From Vagococcus zengguangii (lineage in GTDB: Bacteria; Bacillota; Bacilli; Lactobacillales; Vagococcaceae), in assembly GCF_005145005.1 (NCBI RefSeq), contig NZ_CP039712.1, positions 899,001 to 963,000 on the forward strand: DNA of 64,000 nt. The letters are read 5' to 3'. Below, piece by piece: positions 18,775 through 29,109 of the stretch. A model generated the notes under the pieces. The model ran no database searches. It saw nothing but the letters and a program-made list of their open reading frames with translations, and was not told where the DNA came from. Both the position numbers and the translations under genes were made by a program. Each line of letters begins with the position of its first letter. The stretch's first letter is position 1.

Positions 18775-19440
18775 TTAAGTTAGTTGGTCTAAAACAGAGC
18801 ATACAGCTTTCCCTAGTCGGGTACAGGCCTCTTGTTCATTAATACGATAGGCTGTAGTTGCGTCAGAATTTGCTAAATCAGATAGACATTTTATTGAAAT
18901 AAAAGGAACGTGATTGATAAAACAAGTTTGGGCAAGTGCACTTGCTTCCATATCGACGGCGGTACAGTTCAATTCATGCTGTATGCGGTGATGACTAGCC
19001 GTATCAGTGATAAAACTTTCTCCGGAAGCAATCCCACTAGGAATAGCATCCGGTAATTGCTGTTTAATAAAATCGTATAGAGGCTGATTAGCTTTAAACT
19101 GTTCTTGAAAGGGAAACGTATTTTTCATTTGACTTAAACGGACATCATGATGAGTAACATGCGATCCAATAATAATATCGTATAGTTGCACATCAGATGC
19201 TATGCCACCGGCGATTCCGATATTAACCATCACATCCGGTTGATATTGATGAATGAGTTGTTGGCAATGGATGGCAGCATTAACTTTTCCTATTCCCGTT
19301 GTAGCTAACGTGAACTCAAATTCACCAACAGTAAATTGGTAGAATAACTGTTGATTTTTATTCCCCATAGTTTCTAATTGATATTGGTGCAGAATATGCT
19401 CAAGTTCAATCGACATGGCACTTACAATGGCAACTTTCAT
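18775..19440 (-). CDS. mtnN: 5'-methylthioadenosine/S-adenosylhomocysteine nucleosidase
   Basis: The 221-residue enzyme cleaves adenine from methylthioadenosine and S-adenosylhomocysteine, feeding methionine salvage and, with LuxS, AI-2 formation. Glu12 (SAMSIELEH), the phosphorylase-like VNIGIAGGI, the substrate loop AVDMEASALAQ (Glu165) and Asp188 in CLSDLANSD correspond to the family active site. The stop codon lies 14 bases from the IS1182 end, so its original downstream region is interrupted. The opposite-strand region upstream holds the tRNA-like sequence. Confidence 0.92.
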   Translation of the reverse strand: MKVAIVSAMSIELEHILHQYQLETMGNKNQQLFYQFTVGEFEFTLATTGIGKVNAAIHCQQLIHQYQPDVMVNIGIAGGIASDVQLYDIIIGSHVTHHDVRLSQMKNTFPFQEQFKANQPLYDFIKQQLPDAIPSGIASGESFITDTASHHRIQHELNCTAVDMEASALAQTCFINHVPFISIKCLSDLANSDATTAYRINEQEACTRLGKAVCSVLDQLT

Positions 19441-19514
19441 AGAAATACCCCCCCATTTTTGTTTATTGTATCACAACCAGTCATCAACTTGTTTTAAAAT
19501 GTGTCTTTTGATAG

Positions 19515-19591
19515 CGTGGATGGTAGGATTTGAACCTACACCTTTTGAGGAGGGGAGGTCTCCTCGCAAGTGAAACACCATGTTCACCCAC
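19515..19591 (-). other. tRNA-like sequence (degenerate tRNA or pseudo-tRNA)
   Basis: On the minus strand, GTGGGTG (19585-19591) and CATCCAC (19516-19522) form a 7-bp acceptor stem with one G-U pair. A canonical T arm GTAGG-TTCAAAT-CCTAC sits directly before the 3' acceptor strand, and the overall length is tRNA-like. The middle is abnormal. The D-arm is weak. The anticodon-like arm is a 6-bp GAGGAG/CTCCTC stem with loop ACCTCCC, so position 33 is C rather than U and position 37 is C rather than a purine. No CCA is encoded after the discriminator. It is unlikely to decode. It may be a decayed tRNA gene or a stable tRNA-like RNA, and the loop resembles the anti-Shine-Dalgarno sequence. Confidence 0.6.
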
Positions 19592-19680
19592 AAATAATGT
19601 ATAAATTTAGTTTAAATCTTAATTCTTAAGGGCAACTTAATTATTTTCTAAGAATTGATTAAGAAACTATCAAAAAATAT

Positions 19681-19709
19681 TTTACAGAACCTCAAAACAA
19701 CAGTATAAT
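19681..19709 (+). promoter_or_regulatory. yebC promoter
   Basis: TTTACA (19681-19686), a 17-base spacer and TATAAT (19704-19709) form a near-consensus sigma-A promoter 55 bases before yebC. The 19441-19763 gap otherwise holds only the tRNA-like sequence. Confidence 0.75.
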
Positions 19710-19763
19710 TAAACAGAACGTTTTTTGCGTTACAACTAAAAATTTGGAAAGCGAAGTGAAATT

Positions 19764-20480
19764 ATGGGGCGTAAATGGGCAAACATTGTCGCTAAGAAAA
19801 CAGCTAAAGACGCTAACAACAGTCGTGTCTACGCTAAATTCGGTATTGAAATCTATGCAGCAGCAAAATCAGGTGATCCAGACCCGCATTCAAACCAAAA
19901 GCTACGTTTCGTTATTGAACGCGCAAAAACTTATAATGTACCAAAACATATTATCGACCGTGCGATCGACAAAGCAAAAGGTGCCGGCGATGAAAACTAT
20001 CAAGAATTACGATATGAAGGATTTGGTCCAAACGGTTCAATGGTAATCGTGGACACTTTAACAAATAACGTGAATCGTACAGCTTCTGATGTTCGTGCAG
20101 CCTTCGGTAAAAACGGTGGTAACATGGGTGTTTCTGGTGCGGTAGCGTACATGTTTGATAACACTGCACTATTCGGTTTTGCTGGCGATGACGCTGACGA
20201 AATCTTAGAATACTTAATGGAAAAAGATATCGATGTTCGTGATGTGGTGGAAGAAGAAGGACAAATCATCGTTTACGGTGAAGTAACGGATTTCCATACG
20301 ATTCAAGAAGCATTGAAAGAAAAAGGCATTGAAGAATTCTCAATCGCTGAAATTCAAATGATTGCACAAAACGATGTGACACTTGAAGGCGATGACTTAG
20401 CACAATTTGAAAAAATGATTGATGCATTAGAGGATTTAGAAGATGTCCAAAACGTGTTTCACAATGTTGATTTAGACTAA
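19764..20480 (+). CDS. yebC: YebC/PmpR (TACO1) family protein
   Basis: The 238-residue protein has the full DUF28 fold: the start [42 protein letters not shown], the central [27 protein letters not shown] and the [15 protein letters not shown] box. Family members have been described as transcription regulators and, more recently, as ribosome-associated translation factors. The MGRKWANI N-terminus marks the YeeN-like branch. The ribosome site is weak (GCGAAGTG). It is monocistronic between its promoter and a terminator. Confidence 0.93.
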   Translation: MGRKWANIVAKKTAKDANNSRVYAKFGIEIYAAAKSGDPDPHSNQKLRFVIERAKTYNVPKHIIDRAIDKAKGAGDENYQELRYEGFGPNGSMVIVDTLTNNVNRTASDVRAAFGKNGGNMGVSGAVAYMFDNTALFGFAGDDADEILEYLMEKDIDVRDVVEEEGQIIVYGEVTDFHTIQEALKEKGIEEFSIAEIQMIAQNDVTLEGDDLAQFEKMIDALEDLEDVQNVFHNVDLD

Positions 20481-20493
20481 ATTATTTATTGAC

Positions 20494-20523
20494 GAGAGTT
20501 ACCATTTTTGGTAGCTCTTTTTT
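20494..20523 (+). terminator. Terminator after yebC
   Basis: Stem AGAGTTACC/GGTAGCTCT (20495-20503 with 20510-20518, one G-U pair) is followed by a T-run. Confidence 0.85.
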
Positions 20524-20637
20524 ATATGAATTTGATAAGATTAATGATAATTTGTAAATTTAAGCATCTGTCATTTCAAAAAATAAGCAATTAATGATAA
20601 AATAAAGGTAATAATCAATTGAAAAGGAGAGGGTTGT

Positions 20638-21378
20638 ATGTGGAAAAATTTAACCATGATAATAATACTTGTTTTATTATTAATGGGATGTAGCTCAACA
20701 CAGACAACGAATCAAACGCAACCCTCTACAAGTCAAATGCCTTTGAATCCTGAATCATCTATACGTTTGGATGGAGAAGAAAGCGCTATACTAAAAGAAT
20801 TCCAAGGAGAATACACAGATTTTTATCATCAAAATAGCTTTTCAATGTCGGAAATACTAGGAGTTTATGAAGCTAAAGGGAATGATAAGGTGGGGATCGT
20901 TACGTGTGTTGAGGAGCAAGAGATTAATTTATGGCGAATAAAAACGAACGCTCAGACAGAATTTTATATTAAGAAACTTACGTCTGATGAAATTGAAGTG
21001 GGGCTATCTTTAAATAAAATGACCCCTTTATTTAAATTTGATTCACGTGCTAAAAAAATTTCTGACATTGAGTTTACAAAATATCAACCATTTATTGGGG
21101 AATATTTCTGTTCAGCTGATCGTATTAGAGTTAAATTAGGATTAGCTTCTAATAATCGAGCAGCTATCATTATATCAAATGATGAAACAGAGCAAGTTTT
21201 CGTATGTGAGACATTGCGTTTATCAAATGATAAAAATCAGCTGTTTTTTGATGTATTGTACAATGACATTCCGCTTCATTTTCGCATAGCAAAAATTAGT
21301 GAGGATGCTATCTTGTTTAATGGCGAAGGTGAATACAAACGTCAATTGATGTTAAAACGTGTGAAAAGCGATGTATGA
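20638..21378 (+). CDS. Predicted lipoprotein of unknown function
   Basis: The 246-residue protein has a lipoprotein signal peptide: Lys at position 3, a hydrophobic stretch and the lipobox LLMGC with the lipidated Cys18. A Ser/Thr/Gln-rich linker follows (about 19-45). The rest is a soluble extracellular domain rich in beta-type sequence with no motif I recognise. AAGGAGAGGG precedes the ATG. It is probably its own transcription unit. No function is proposed. Confidence 0.8.
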   Translation: MWKNLTMIIILVLLLMGCSSTQTTNQTQPSTSQMPLNPESSIRLDGEESAILKEFQGEYTDFYHQNSFSMSEILGVYEAKGNDKVGIVTCVEEQEINLWRIKTNAQTEFYIKKLTSDEIEVGLSLNKMTPLFKFDSRAKKISDIEFTKYQPFIGEYFCSADRIRVKLGLASNNRAAIIISNDETEQVFVCETLRLSNDKNQLFFDVLYNDIPLHFRIAKISEDAILFNGEGEYKRQLMLKRVKSDV

Positions 21379-21494
21379 CCCTAAACTTATCTTTTATAAG
21401 GAATTATTAAGAATTGGCGTAATATTATACGTGATATAATGATATGTGTTATTATTAACCTGTTTCAATAAAAAAATATATAATGGGTGATTAA

Positions 21495-21920
21495 ATGACT
21501 ATTAAACCTAAAGCGCTAAAAGCCATTCATACGGCGACTGTTAGTGCAGGAAGTGTTGCAGCGGTTCCGATTCCTTTTTCTGATGCTGCACTATTAGTAC
21601 CAATTCAAATGATGATGATTAGCAGTATTTATAAAGCATATGGACTGACGTTTACCGATGGGATTAAAGAAGGGGTAACACAAGCTACACTAGCTTCAAC
21701 TATTGGTAAAATGTTGGTTGGTAATGCGTTTAAATTTATTCCGGGTATTGGCAGCGTGGCCGGTGGCGTCTTAAATGTGACCGTTGCTGCCTCTATTACA
21801 CGAATGATAGGGATGCGAGTAGCCAAAGCTTTAGATAAAGGGGAACTAGAAACAAATAATGATTTATTAGAGTTAATCGCAACTGTTTCGAACGTCTCTA
21901 GTGTTTTGAAAAAGAAATAA
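21495..21920 (+). CDS. DUF697-like membrane-associated protein
   Basis: The 141-residue protein has the pattern of the DUF697/YcjF C-terminal region: KAIHTATVSAGSVAAVPIPFSDAALLVPIQ, then a second hydrophobic glycine-rich stretch FIPGIGSVAGGVLNVTVAASITRMIG. In other bacteria such domains often follow a GTPase domain, but none is fused or adjacent here. Two hydrophobic segments suggest membrane association. A hairpin terminator follows immediately. The role is unknown. Confidence 0.7.
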   Translation: MTIKPKALKAIHTATVSAGSVAAVPIPFSDAALLVPIQMMMISSIYKAYGLTFTDGIKEGVTQATLASTIGKMLVGNAFKFIPGIGSVAGGVLNVTVAASITRMIGMRVAKALDKGELETNNDLLELIATVSNVSSVLKKK

Positions 21921-21925
21921 CAAAT

Positions 21926-21959
21926 AAAAAATCTCCTAATAGTTGTTAGGAGATTTTTT
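21926..21959 (+). terminator. Terminator after the DUF697-like gene
   Basis: Stem AAATCTCCTAA/TTAGGAGATTT with loop TAGTTG and a terminal T-run. Confidence 0.9.
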
Positions 21960-22075
21960 ATTTATACATCCTTAACTTATTTGGAAATTCTATAAGCTTA
22001 ATATTTAGTGTTATTCGGTTTTTATAATAAAATAACAATATAATCATTTAGTATTATGATAGGAGGAAGTTAATT

Positions 22076-22312
22076 ATGTTATGGTCTTTAATTGTAGGCG
22101 CTATAATTGGCGCAATTGCAGGCTCAATCACTAAAAAAAGTGTTTCGATGAATTTGCTGACTAAAACAATCGCGGGTTTACTTGGCTCGGTTATTGGTCA
22201 ATCACTATTAGGAGAAAGAGGTCCACACTTGGCTGGAATGGCGATCATTCCATCAATTATCGGTGCTATTATCCTTATTTTAGGTGTATCTTATTTTAGG
22301 AGAGATCGTTAA
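22076..22312 (+). CDS. GlsB/YeaQ/YmgE-like small membrane protein
   Basis: The 78-residue, almost wholly hydrophobic protein has the family pattern: glycine-rich first helix GAIIGAIAGSI, central TIAGLLGSVIGQSLLG and a C-terminal helix IIPSIIGAIILILGVSYF ending in charged residues. Three membrane segments are likely. AGGAGGAAG lies 8 bases before the ATG. Family members are stress-associated in Enterococcus and E. coli, but the mechanism is not known. Confidence 0.75.
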   Translation: MLWSLIVGAIIGAIAGSITKKSVSMNLLTKTIAGLLGSVIGQSLLGERGPHLAGMAIIPSIIGAIILILGVSYFRRDR

Positions 22313-22345
22313 TTATCTTAAGAATTATTTAGATATTTTGTTATT

Positions 22346-22383
22346 AAACATCGAATTTAGTCTAACAAATTCGGTGTTTTTCG
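22346..22383 (+). terminator. Terminator after the GlsB-like gene
   Basis: Thirteen-bp stem AAACATCGAATTT/AAATTCGGTGTTT (one U-G pair) followed by T residues. The T-run runs close to the next gene's ribosome site. Confidence 0.85.
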
Positions 22384-22414
22384 TTTATAATTTATGAGGA
22401 AAGGTTGTGAACTA

Positions 22415-23041
22415 ATGAAAAATAATGATTTTAAAGATGTTGTTTTAGGCAGAAATTCGATTCGTAAATATGACCCTGAAGTTAAGATTTCTCAAGCTGA
22501 GATGAATGAACTATTAGCTGAAGCTATGCACGCGCCATCAGCGGTTAATTTACAACCGTGGCGAATGGTCGTTGTGTCTTCTGAAGAAGGAAAAACCCGT
22601 TTAAGACCTTTTATCGGTTCTAATACGCTTCAAAACGATACGTCAGCAGCGATGATTATCATTTTTGGCGATTTGAAGTGTTATGAGTATGCTGAAGAAA
22701 TTTATGACGAAGCAGTAGCGACAGGCAAAATGCCACAAGAAATTAGAGACAAACAATTATCTTTTATTATTCCTATGTATCAAGGATTTTCAAATGAAAA
22801 GATGAGAGAAACAATTTATATCGATAATAGCTTAATGGCTATGCAATTGATGTTAGTAGCACGTGCTCATGGTTATGACACCAATGCGATTGGTGGGTTC
22901 CAAAGAGAAGGGCTAGCAGAGGCGTTTGAAATGGATCCAAGTCGTTATATTCCAACCCTAATTATTTCAGTAGGTAAGGCGGCCGAAGAAGGGTATCAAT
23001 CAGTACGTTTAACACCAGAAAAAGTTGTGAAACATTTTTAA
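22415..23041 (+). CDS. Nitroreductase family oxidoreductase
   Basis: The 208-residue FMN-dependent enzyme has the family N-terminus RNSIRKYDPEVKIS, the flavin contact APSAVNLQPWRMVVV and the C-terminal IGGFQREGLAEAF with ISVGKAAEEGY. I start at ATG 22415, since AGGAAAGG lies just before it. The in-frame ATG at 22394 overlaps that site. Substrates of such enzymes range from quinones to nitroaromatics and cannot be chosen from sequence. The gene converges on pyrG and shares its terminator. Confidence 0.88.
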   Translation: MKNNDFKDVVLGRNSIRKYDPEVKISQAEMNELLAEAMHAPSAVNLQPWRMVVVSSEEGKTRLRPFIGSNTLQNDTSAAMIIIFGDLKCYEYAEEIYDEAVATGKMPQEIRDKQLSFIIPMYQGFSNEKMRETIYIDNSLMAMQLMLVARAHGYDTNAIGGFQREGLAEAFEMDPSRYIPTLIISVGKAAEEGYQSVRLTPEKVVKHF

Positions 23042-23062
23042 TTAACATGTGAAAATAATATG

Positions 23063-23101
23063 AAAAGAGCGTTGATCTCAATGGAGGTCAACGCTCTTTT
23101 A
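23063..23101. terminator. Bidirectional terminator between nitroreductase gene and pyrG
   Basis: Perfect 13-bp stem AAAAGAGCGTTGA/TCAACGCTCTTTT (23063-23075 with 23088-23100) with A and T runs on opposite sides serves both convergent genes. Confidence 0.92.
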
Positions 23102-23109
23102 GTGTTAAG

Positions 23110-24705
23110 TTAAGCAATCGTTGCGTTAATAAAGGCTTTAAATAATGATTGCGGACGATTTGGTCGAGAAATTAATTCTGGATGGAATTGACTAGCAACA
23201 AAGAATGGATGCTCGGAAATTTCCACAATTTCAACTAAGCGACCATCAGGTGAGACACCTGAGAAAGTCATACCGTTTGCTTCAAATTGTTCACGGTAAT
23301 CATTGTTGAATTCATAACGGTGACGATGACGCTCAGCAACTTCAGCTTGTTGGTTATAAGCGTCATATGTTTTAGTCCCTTCTTTAAGAACACAAGGGTA
23401 CAAGCCTAAACGTAAAGTACCGCCTAAATCTTCGATACTCTCTTGATCTTTCATTAAATCAATAATATTATGTGGCGTTTCTGGTTGGATTTCAGCAGAA
23501 TTTGCGCCATCTAAACCGATCACATTACGTGCAAATTCTACACAAGCCATTTGCATACCTAAACAAATACCCAAGAATGGCACGTTGTTTTCACGAGCAA
23601 AACGAATGGCTTCAATTTTCCCTTCAATTCCACGTTCACCAAAACCACCAGGAACTAAAATACCTTGTGCCTCTTTTAAAATGTCCGCTACATTTTCGCG
23701 TGTAATATCTTCAGATTGAATCCAATCAATTTCGATATCAGTGTTGTAAGCAAATCCGGCATGTTTTAAAGCTTCGGCAACGGATAAATAAGCATCATGT
23801 AATTCAACATATTTACCAACTAAAGCAATTTTAGCTTTCCCTTGTAAGTTTAAAACACGTTGCTCTAAGGCTTGCCAATCTGTCATCTCAGCAGGTGCTG
23901 TGTCTAGCCCCAGGTGATCACAGACATATTGATCCATGCCTTGTTTTTGTAAATTTAATGGGATTGAGTATAATGTTTCGACATCACGTGATTCAATAAC
24001 CGCCTCAGTAGGCACATCGCAAAATAGTGCTAGTTTATCTTTGATATCTTGAGACACTTCATGTTCTGTTCTAACCACTAATAAGTTAGGTTGGATACCT
24101 AAAGAGCGTAGTTCCTTCACACTATGTTGTGTAGGCTTAGTTTTCATCTCACCACTAGCATTTAAATAAGGGATTAAGGTAGTGTGAATATACATCACGT
24201 TTTCAGCGCCCATGTCTGCTTTCATTTGACGTAATGCTTCTAAATAAGGAAGTGATTCGATATCACCAACGGTTCCACCAACTTCTGTAATAATAACATC
24301 TGAATCGGTATGTTTAGCGGCACTCATTAACTTATCTTTAATTTCATTTGTAATGTGTGGTACGACTTGGACTGTTGCGCCTAAGTACTCACCACGACGT
24401 TCTTTACGGATGACTTCAGAATAGACTTTACCTGTTGTCACATTTGAAAATTGATTCAAGTTGATATCAATAAAGCGCTCATAATGTCCTAAGTCTAAAT
24501 CGGTTTCGGCACCGTCATCTGTTACGAATACCTCACCATGTTGATAAGGGCTCATAGTACCAGGGTCAACGTTGATATACGGATCAAACTTTTGAATTGT
24601 TACATTCAATCCTCTGTTTTTAAGTAATCGTCCAAGTGATGCCGCCACGATTCCTTTACCAATTGATGATACAACCCCACCTGTTACAAAAATATATTTT
24701 GTCAT
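23110..24705 (-). CDS. pyrG: CTP synthase
   Basis: The 531-residue enzyme makes CTP from UTP using glutamine nitrogen. The N-terminal synthase domain starts [19 protein letters not shown] with the P-loop. The C-terminal class I glutamine amidotransferase has the oxyanion loop [11 protein letters not shown], the nucleophile Cys in FLGICLGMQ and the His/Glu pair near QFHPEL. Length is typical. A 140-base leader with an intrinsic terminator precedes it (see the leader entry), so CTP-responsive attenuation is likely. It is monocistronic. Confidence 0.97.
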   Translation of the reverse strand: MTKYIFVTGGVVSSIGKGIVAASLGRLLKNRGLNVTIQKFDPYINVDPGTMSPYQHGEVFVTDDGAETDLDLGHYERFIDINLNQFSNVTTGKVYSEVIRKERRGEYLGATVQVVPHITNEIKDKLMSAAKHTDSDVIITEVGGTVGDIESLPYLEALRQMKADMGAENVMYIHTTLIPYLNASGEMKTKPTQHSVKELRSLGIQPNLLVVRTEHEVSQDIKDKLALFCDVPTEAVIESRDVETLYSIPLNLQKQGMDQYVCDHLGLDTAPAEMTDWQALEQRVLNLQGKAKIALVGKYVELHDAYLSVAEALKHAGFAYNTDIEIDWIQSEDITRENVADILKEAQGILVPGGFGERGIEGKIEAIRFARENNVPFLGICLGMQMACVEFARNVIGLDGANSAEIQPETPHNIIDLMKDQESIEDLGGTLRLGLYPCVLKEGTKTYDAYNQQAEVAERHRHRYEFNNDYREQFEANGMTFSGVSPDGRLVEIVEISEHPFFVASQFHPELISRPNRPQSLFKAFINATIA

Positions 24706-24772
24706 AAAATTTTACTTCCTTTCTTAGAACATTGAATATGAGGAGCGTCCAGCAATTACTTCAGATAAAAAC

Positions 24773-24882
24773 AAAAAATCCCCATTCCATACAAGGAATA
24801 GGGAGCTAAAATCATTTTCATTTGCATCTCAAAAATTGAGGTGCCCATAAAGAATAGTACAAGATTCACAAGAAAGTGTCAA
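24773..24882 (-). promoter_or_regulatory. pyrG promoter and CTP-responsive leader attenuator
   Basis: On the minus strand, TTGACA (24877-24882), 17 bases, TACTAT (24854-24859) and a start at GGGC (24846-24843). The leader contains a terminator hairpin TCCCTATTCC/GGAATGGGGA (24804-24795 with 24788-24779) followed by six T residues. Its 5' arm has the C/T-rich GCTCCCT element. In B. subtilis pyrG, low CTP causes reiterative G addition at a GGGC start and the poly-G pairs with such an arm to prevent termination. The layout here matches that mechanism. Confidence 0.8.
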
Positions 24883-24976
24883 GAAAAAATGTAAGATAAA
24901 TGAAAGTTTTATGAATACCCTGAAAAAGAAAAATATGATAAGATAGAGGACATGTAGAATAAAGGAGAGAAGTGCT

Positions 24977-25876
24977 GTGTCTTTAAAAGTTTTTTTAGAA
25001 CTAGTTGAAATAAAAGCCAAAACGGCAAGTGTTTTACCATTTTTAATCGGATTATGTTATAGCTGGTATAATTATGGAACCCTTAATATAGGTTATGTCA
25101 TAATTTATTTTATCGCCATGTTTATTTTTAATATGGCAGTTGATATGCTAGACAATTACAACGATTATCACAAAGCAACGGATGTTCATGATTACAAAGA
25201 TAAAACCAATATTATTGGTCGTGAAAATTTAGATGACAAATTAGTGCTGAAATGGCTGACAGTGATGATTATCGTCTCAGCTATTATGGGGATTGCATTA
25301 GCTGCTAAGGTGGGATGGCCACTCTTATGGATGGGAATGTTCTGTTATTTTGTTGGGATATTTTATTCATCTGGACCGAAACCTTTATCAAGTTTACCGT
25401 TGGGCGAAGTCTTTTCAGGTTTTACAATGGGTTTTATGATTTCATTAATTTGTGTCTATTTGAATAGTTATGAAACCTTTATCTGGAACTGGGTGACGAT
25501 TGGCTCAATCGCTTTAATTTCGTTACCGAATACTTTATGGATTGCCAACTTGATGTTAGCCAATAATTTATGTGACTTAGATGAGGACGAAAAAAATAAT
25601 CGCTTTACTTTAGTCCACTACATTAAACGTGAGGGCGCTAAGAAATTATTTGTCGGATTAAATATTATCGCCTTTTTAGCTATCGTTCTAGCAGTTGTAT
25701 TAGGAATTGCACCGTGGACGATGTTATTAACACTACTTATTGTTCCGTTTGTCATGAAAGAAACGAAAAAATTAATGGCTGTGCAAATCAAGTCTCAAAC
25801 CTTCATCTGTGCGGTCAAAATCTTAGCCATTGGTGCGTTCGTGCAAGTAGTGACGTTTGTTTTGGGCATGTTTTAA
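24977..25876 (+). CDS. UbiA-family prenyltransferase, MenA-like
   Basis: The 299-residue polytopic membrane protein has about eight hydrophobic segments. The first Asp-rich motif is NMAVDMLDNYNDYHKATD and the second NNLCDLDEDEKNNRFTL, as in enzymes that attach a polyprenyl chain to an aromatic acceptor. This resembles 1,4-dihydroxy-2-naphthoate prenyltransferase (MenA), which would give demethylmenaquinone. No other men genes are in the window, so the acceptor is uncertain. The start is GTG 24977 behind AGGAGAG. Confidence 0.75.
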   Translation: MSLKVFLELVEIKAKTASVLPFLIGLCYSWYNYGTLNIGYVIIYFIAMFIFNMAVDMLDNYNDYHKATDVHDYKDKTNIIGRENLDDKLVLKWLTVMIIVSAIMGIALAAKVGWPLLWMGMFCYFVGIFYSSGPKPLSSLPLGEVFSGFTMGFMISLICVYLNSYETFIWNWVTIGSIALISLPNTLWIANLMLANNLCDLDEDEKNNRFTLVHYIKREGAKKLFVGLNIIAFLAIVLAVVLGIAPWTMLLTLLIVPFVMKETKKLMAVQIKSQTFICAVKILAIGAFVQVVTFVLGMF

Positions 25877-25891
25877 TAAATTGTTAAGCAT

Positions 25892-25922
25892 AAAGGACTG
25901 TCGATATGGACAGTCCTTTTAT
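25892..25922 (+). terminator. Terminator after the UbiA-family gene
   Basis: Perfect 11-bp stem AAAGGACTGTC/GACAGTCCTTT (25892-25902 with 25909-25919) plus T-run. Confidence 0.9.
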
Positions 25923-26036
25923 ATTATATACGTATTTTTCATTCATGGTGAGTTTCGTAAAAACTTACCTTTTTTGCTTTTCCATATATTATTGAGTAGA
26001 ATAAGAGTATAAAAAAACATGTAGAGGAAAAATAAA

Positions 26037-27404
26037 ATGACATTAAAAATAAAAGAAATTCCAGCACCAATCTTAGATCATCCTACAATAAAACCAATCT
26101 TAACGGATGAAACGATAACTGAACGTAAAAACAAGTTATTAGCTCACATGATGGAGAATGATATTAGTACGTTAGTGATTTATGCTGACAAAGAACACGG
26201 TAGTAACTTTGAATATTTAGCCGGGTTTATTCCACGATTTGAAGAAGCCTTATTAGTGATGACCATTAGTGGTGAGATGAGTTATATTTTAGGTAACGAG
26301 AACGCGAACAAAGCGAGTAAAGCGAGACTATCAGGAAAAGGAATTAAATGTCCAATTTTTTCTTTGCCAAACCAACCAATGTCAGAAACGACACCTTTAG
26401 TAGCTTATTTAGAAGAGGCAAATTGGGATTTTTCAGGACAAGTTGGACTAGTCGGTTGGAAGCTGTTACCTGAAGTAATGCGTGCGACTTTTGATATTCC
26501 GATGATGATTGTTGAAGCTATAATGGAAATGGTAGATAAAGAAAAGCTAGTCAATGCTACGGGCATGATGATTGATCCAGTCGATGGTGTCAGAACGACA
26601 AATAATGCGAATGAAATTGTTCATTATGAATATGGTGCGTCACTGGCTTCGGATAACTTGTTAAGAGCAATGGATGCTTTAGCAATTGGTGTCAGCGAAC
26701 AGGAAGTGGGGCATCTCTTACAGTCAAATGGACAATATCCAACCATTGTGACGATTGCTGCCTTTGGTGAACGTTTTGAAAAAGCTAATCTATATCCAAC
26801 ACATCGTCAGTTAAAAGAAGGGGATAAAGTCGCCTTAACGGTTGCATATAAAGGCGGACTAAGTAGTCGATGTGGTTACGCGGTTGAAACTGTAGAGCAA
26901 CTGGAGCAACGCGACTCTGGTTATCTAGAGGAGGTCGTGATTCCATACATGTCAGCTTATTTCAAATGGCTAGAAACAATCAAAATAGGCATTAATGGCC
27001 ATGATTTTTATGAACAGTTTGAAGCCAGCTATCCTAAATCTAAGTATGGTTGGCACCTATGTCCAGGACATTTAGTAGCCGATGAAGAATGGTTATCTTC
27101 ACCTTTTTATTCAGGCTCAAAAGCGTTCGTTAAAAGTGGCATGATTTTTCAAATTGACTTTATTCCTTCACAAACTGGTCATCAAGGCGTCTCGGCTGAA
27201 AGTACAATTGTCATGGCAGATGAAGCGCTAAGACTTGAATTGAAAAGAGATTATCCAGAATTTTGGCAGCGTGTTGAAAAACGGCGTGATTATATAGTTA
27301 ATGAACTAGGAATAAGCCTTTCTGATGAAATTTTACCTTTAGCTAGTACGGTTGGATATTTACGTCCTATGTTCTTAAATAAAGAACTTGTGATAGTAAA
27401 ATAA
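26037..27404 (+). CDS. M24 (pita-bread fold) family protein, metal ligands apparently lost
   Basis: The 455-residue protein has the two-domain outline of Xaa-Pro aminopeptidase/creatinase relatives: an N-terminal creatinase-N-like domain (about 30-170) and a C-terminal M24 fold. Where active peptidases have two metal-binding Asp residues (GD-x-V-x-x-D and SDxTR), this protein reads GDKVALTVAYKGGLSSRCGYAVE with neither. The third ligand region keeps a His (LCPGHLVADEEW), the fourth has Asp in FQIDFIPS, and GVSAESTIV keeps a Glu. A dinuclear metallopeptidase is therefore unlikely. A creatinase-like non-metal hydrolase or a pseudoenzyme fits better. It is monocistronic. Confidence 0.65.
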   Translation: MTLKIKEIPAPILDHPTIKPILTDETITERKNKLLAHMMENDISTLVIYADKEHGSNFEYLAGFIPRFEEALLVMTISGEMSYILGNENANKASKARLSGKGIKCPIFSLPNQPMSETTPLVAYLEEANWDFSGQVGLVGWKLLPEVMRATFDIPMMIVEAIMEMVDKEKLVNATGMMIDPVDGVRTTNNANEIVHYEYGASLASDNLLRAMDALAIGVSEQEVGHLLQSNGQYPTIVTIAAFGERFEKANLYPTHRQLKEGDKVALTVAYKGGLSSRCGYAVETVEQLEQRDSGYLEEVVIPYMSAYFKWLETIKIGINGHDFYEQFEASYPKSKYGWHLCPGHLVADEEWLSSPFYSGSKAFVKSGMIFQIDFIPSQTGHQGVSAESTIVMADEALRLELKRDYPEFWQRVEKRRDYIVNELGISLSDEILPLASTVGYLRPMFLNKELVIVK

Positions 27405-27440
27405 GTACTGATAATAATTTAATATTTTTCTAAAAAAGTC

Positions 27441-27481
27441 GAGAAAACGTTGTTCAAAGGGACGTTTTCTCTATTTTTTTG
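27441..27481 (+). terminator. Terminator after the M24-family gene
   Basis: Stem GAGAAAACGT/ACGTTTTCTC (27441-27450 with 27462-27471) followed by a long T-run. Confidence 0.9.
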
Positions 27482-27512
27482 TGAAAAATATTAAGAAATT
27501 AATATTAATTAG

Positions 27513-29090
<1,578 letters not shown>

Positions 29091-29109
29091 TAGAAAGGGA
29101 GTTGTCGAA

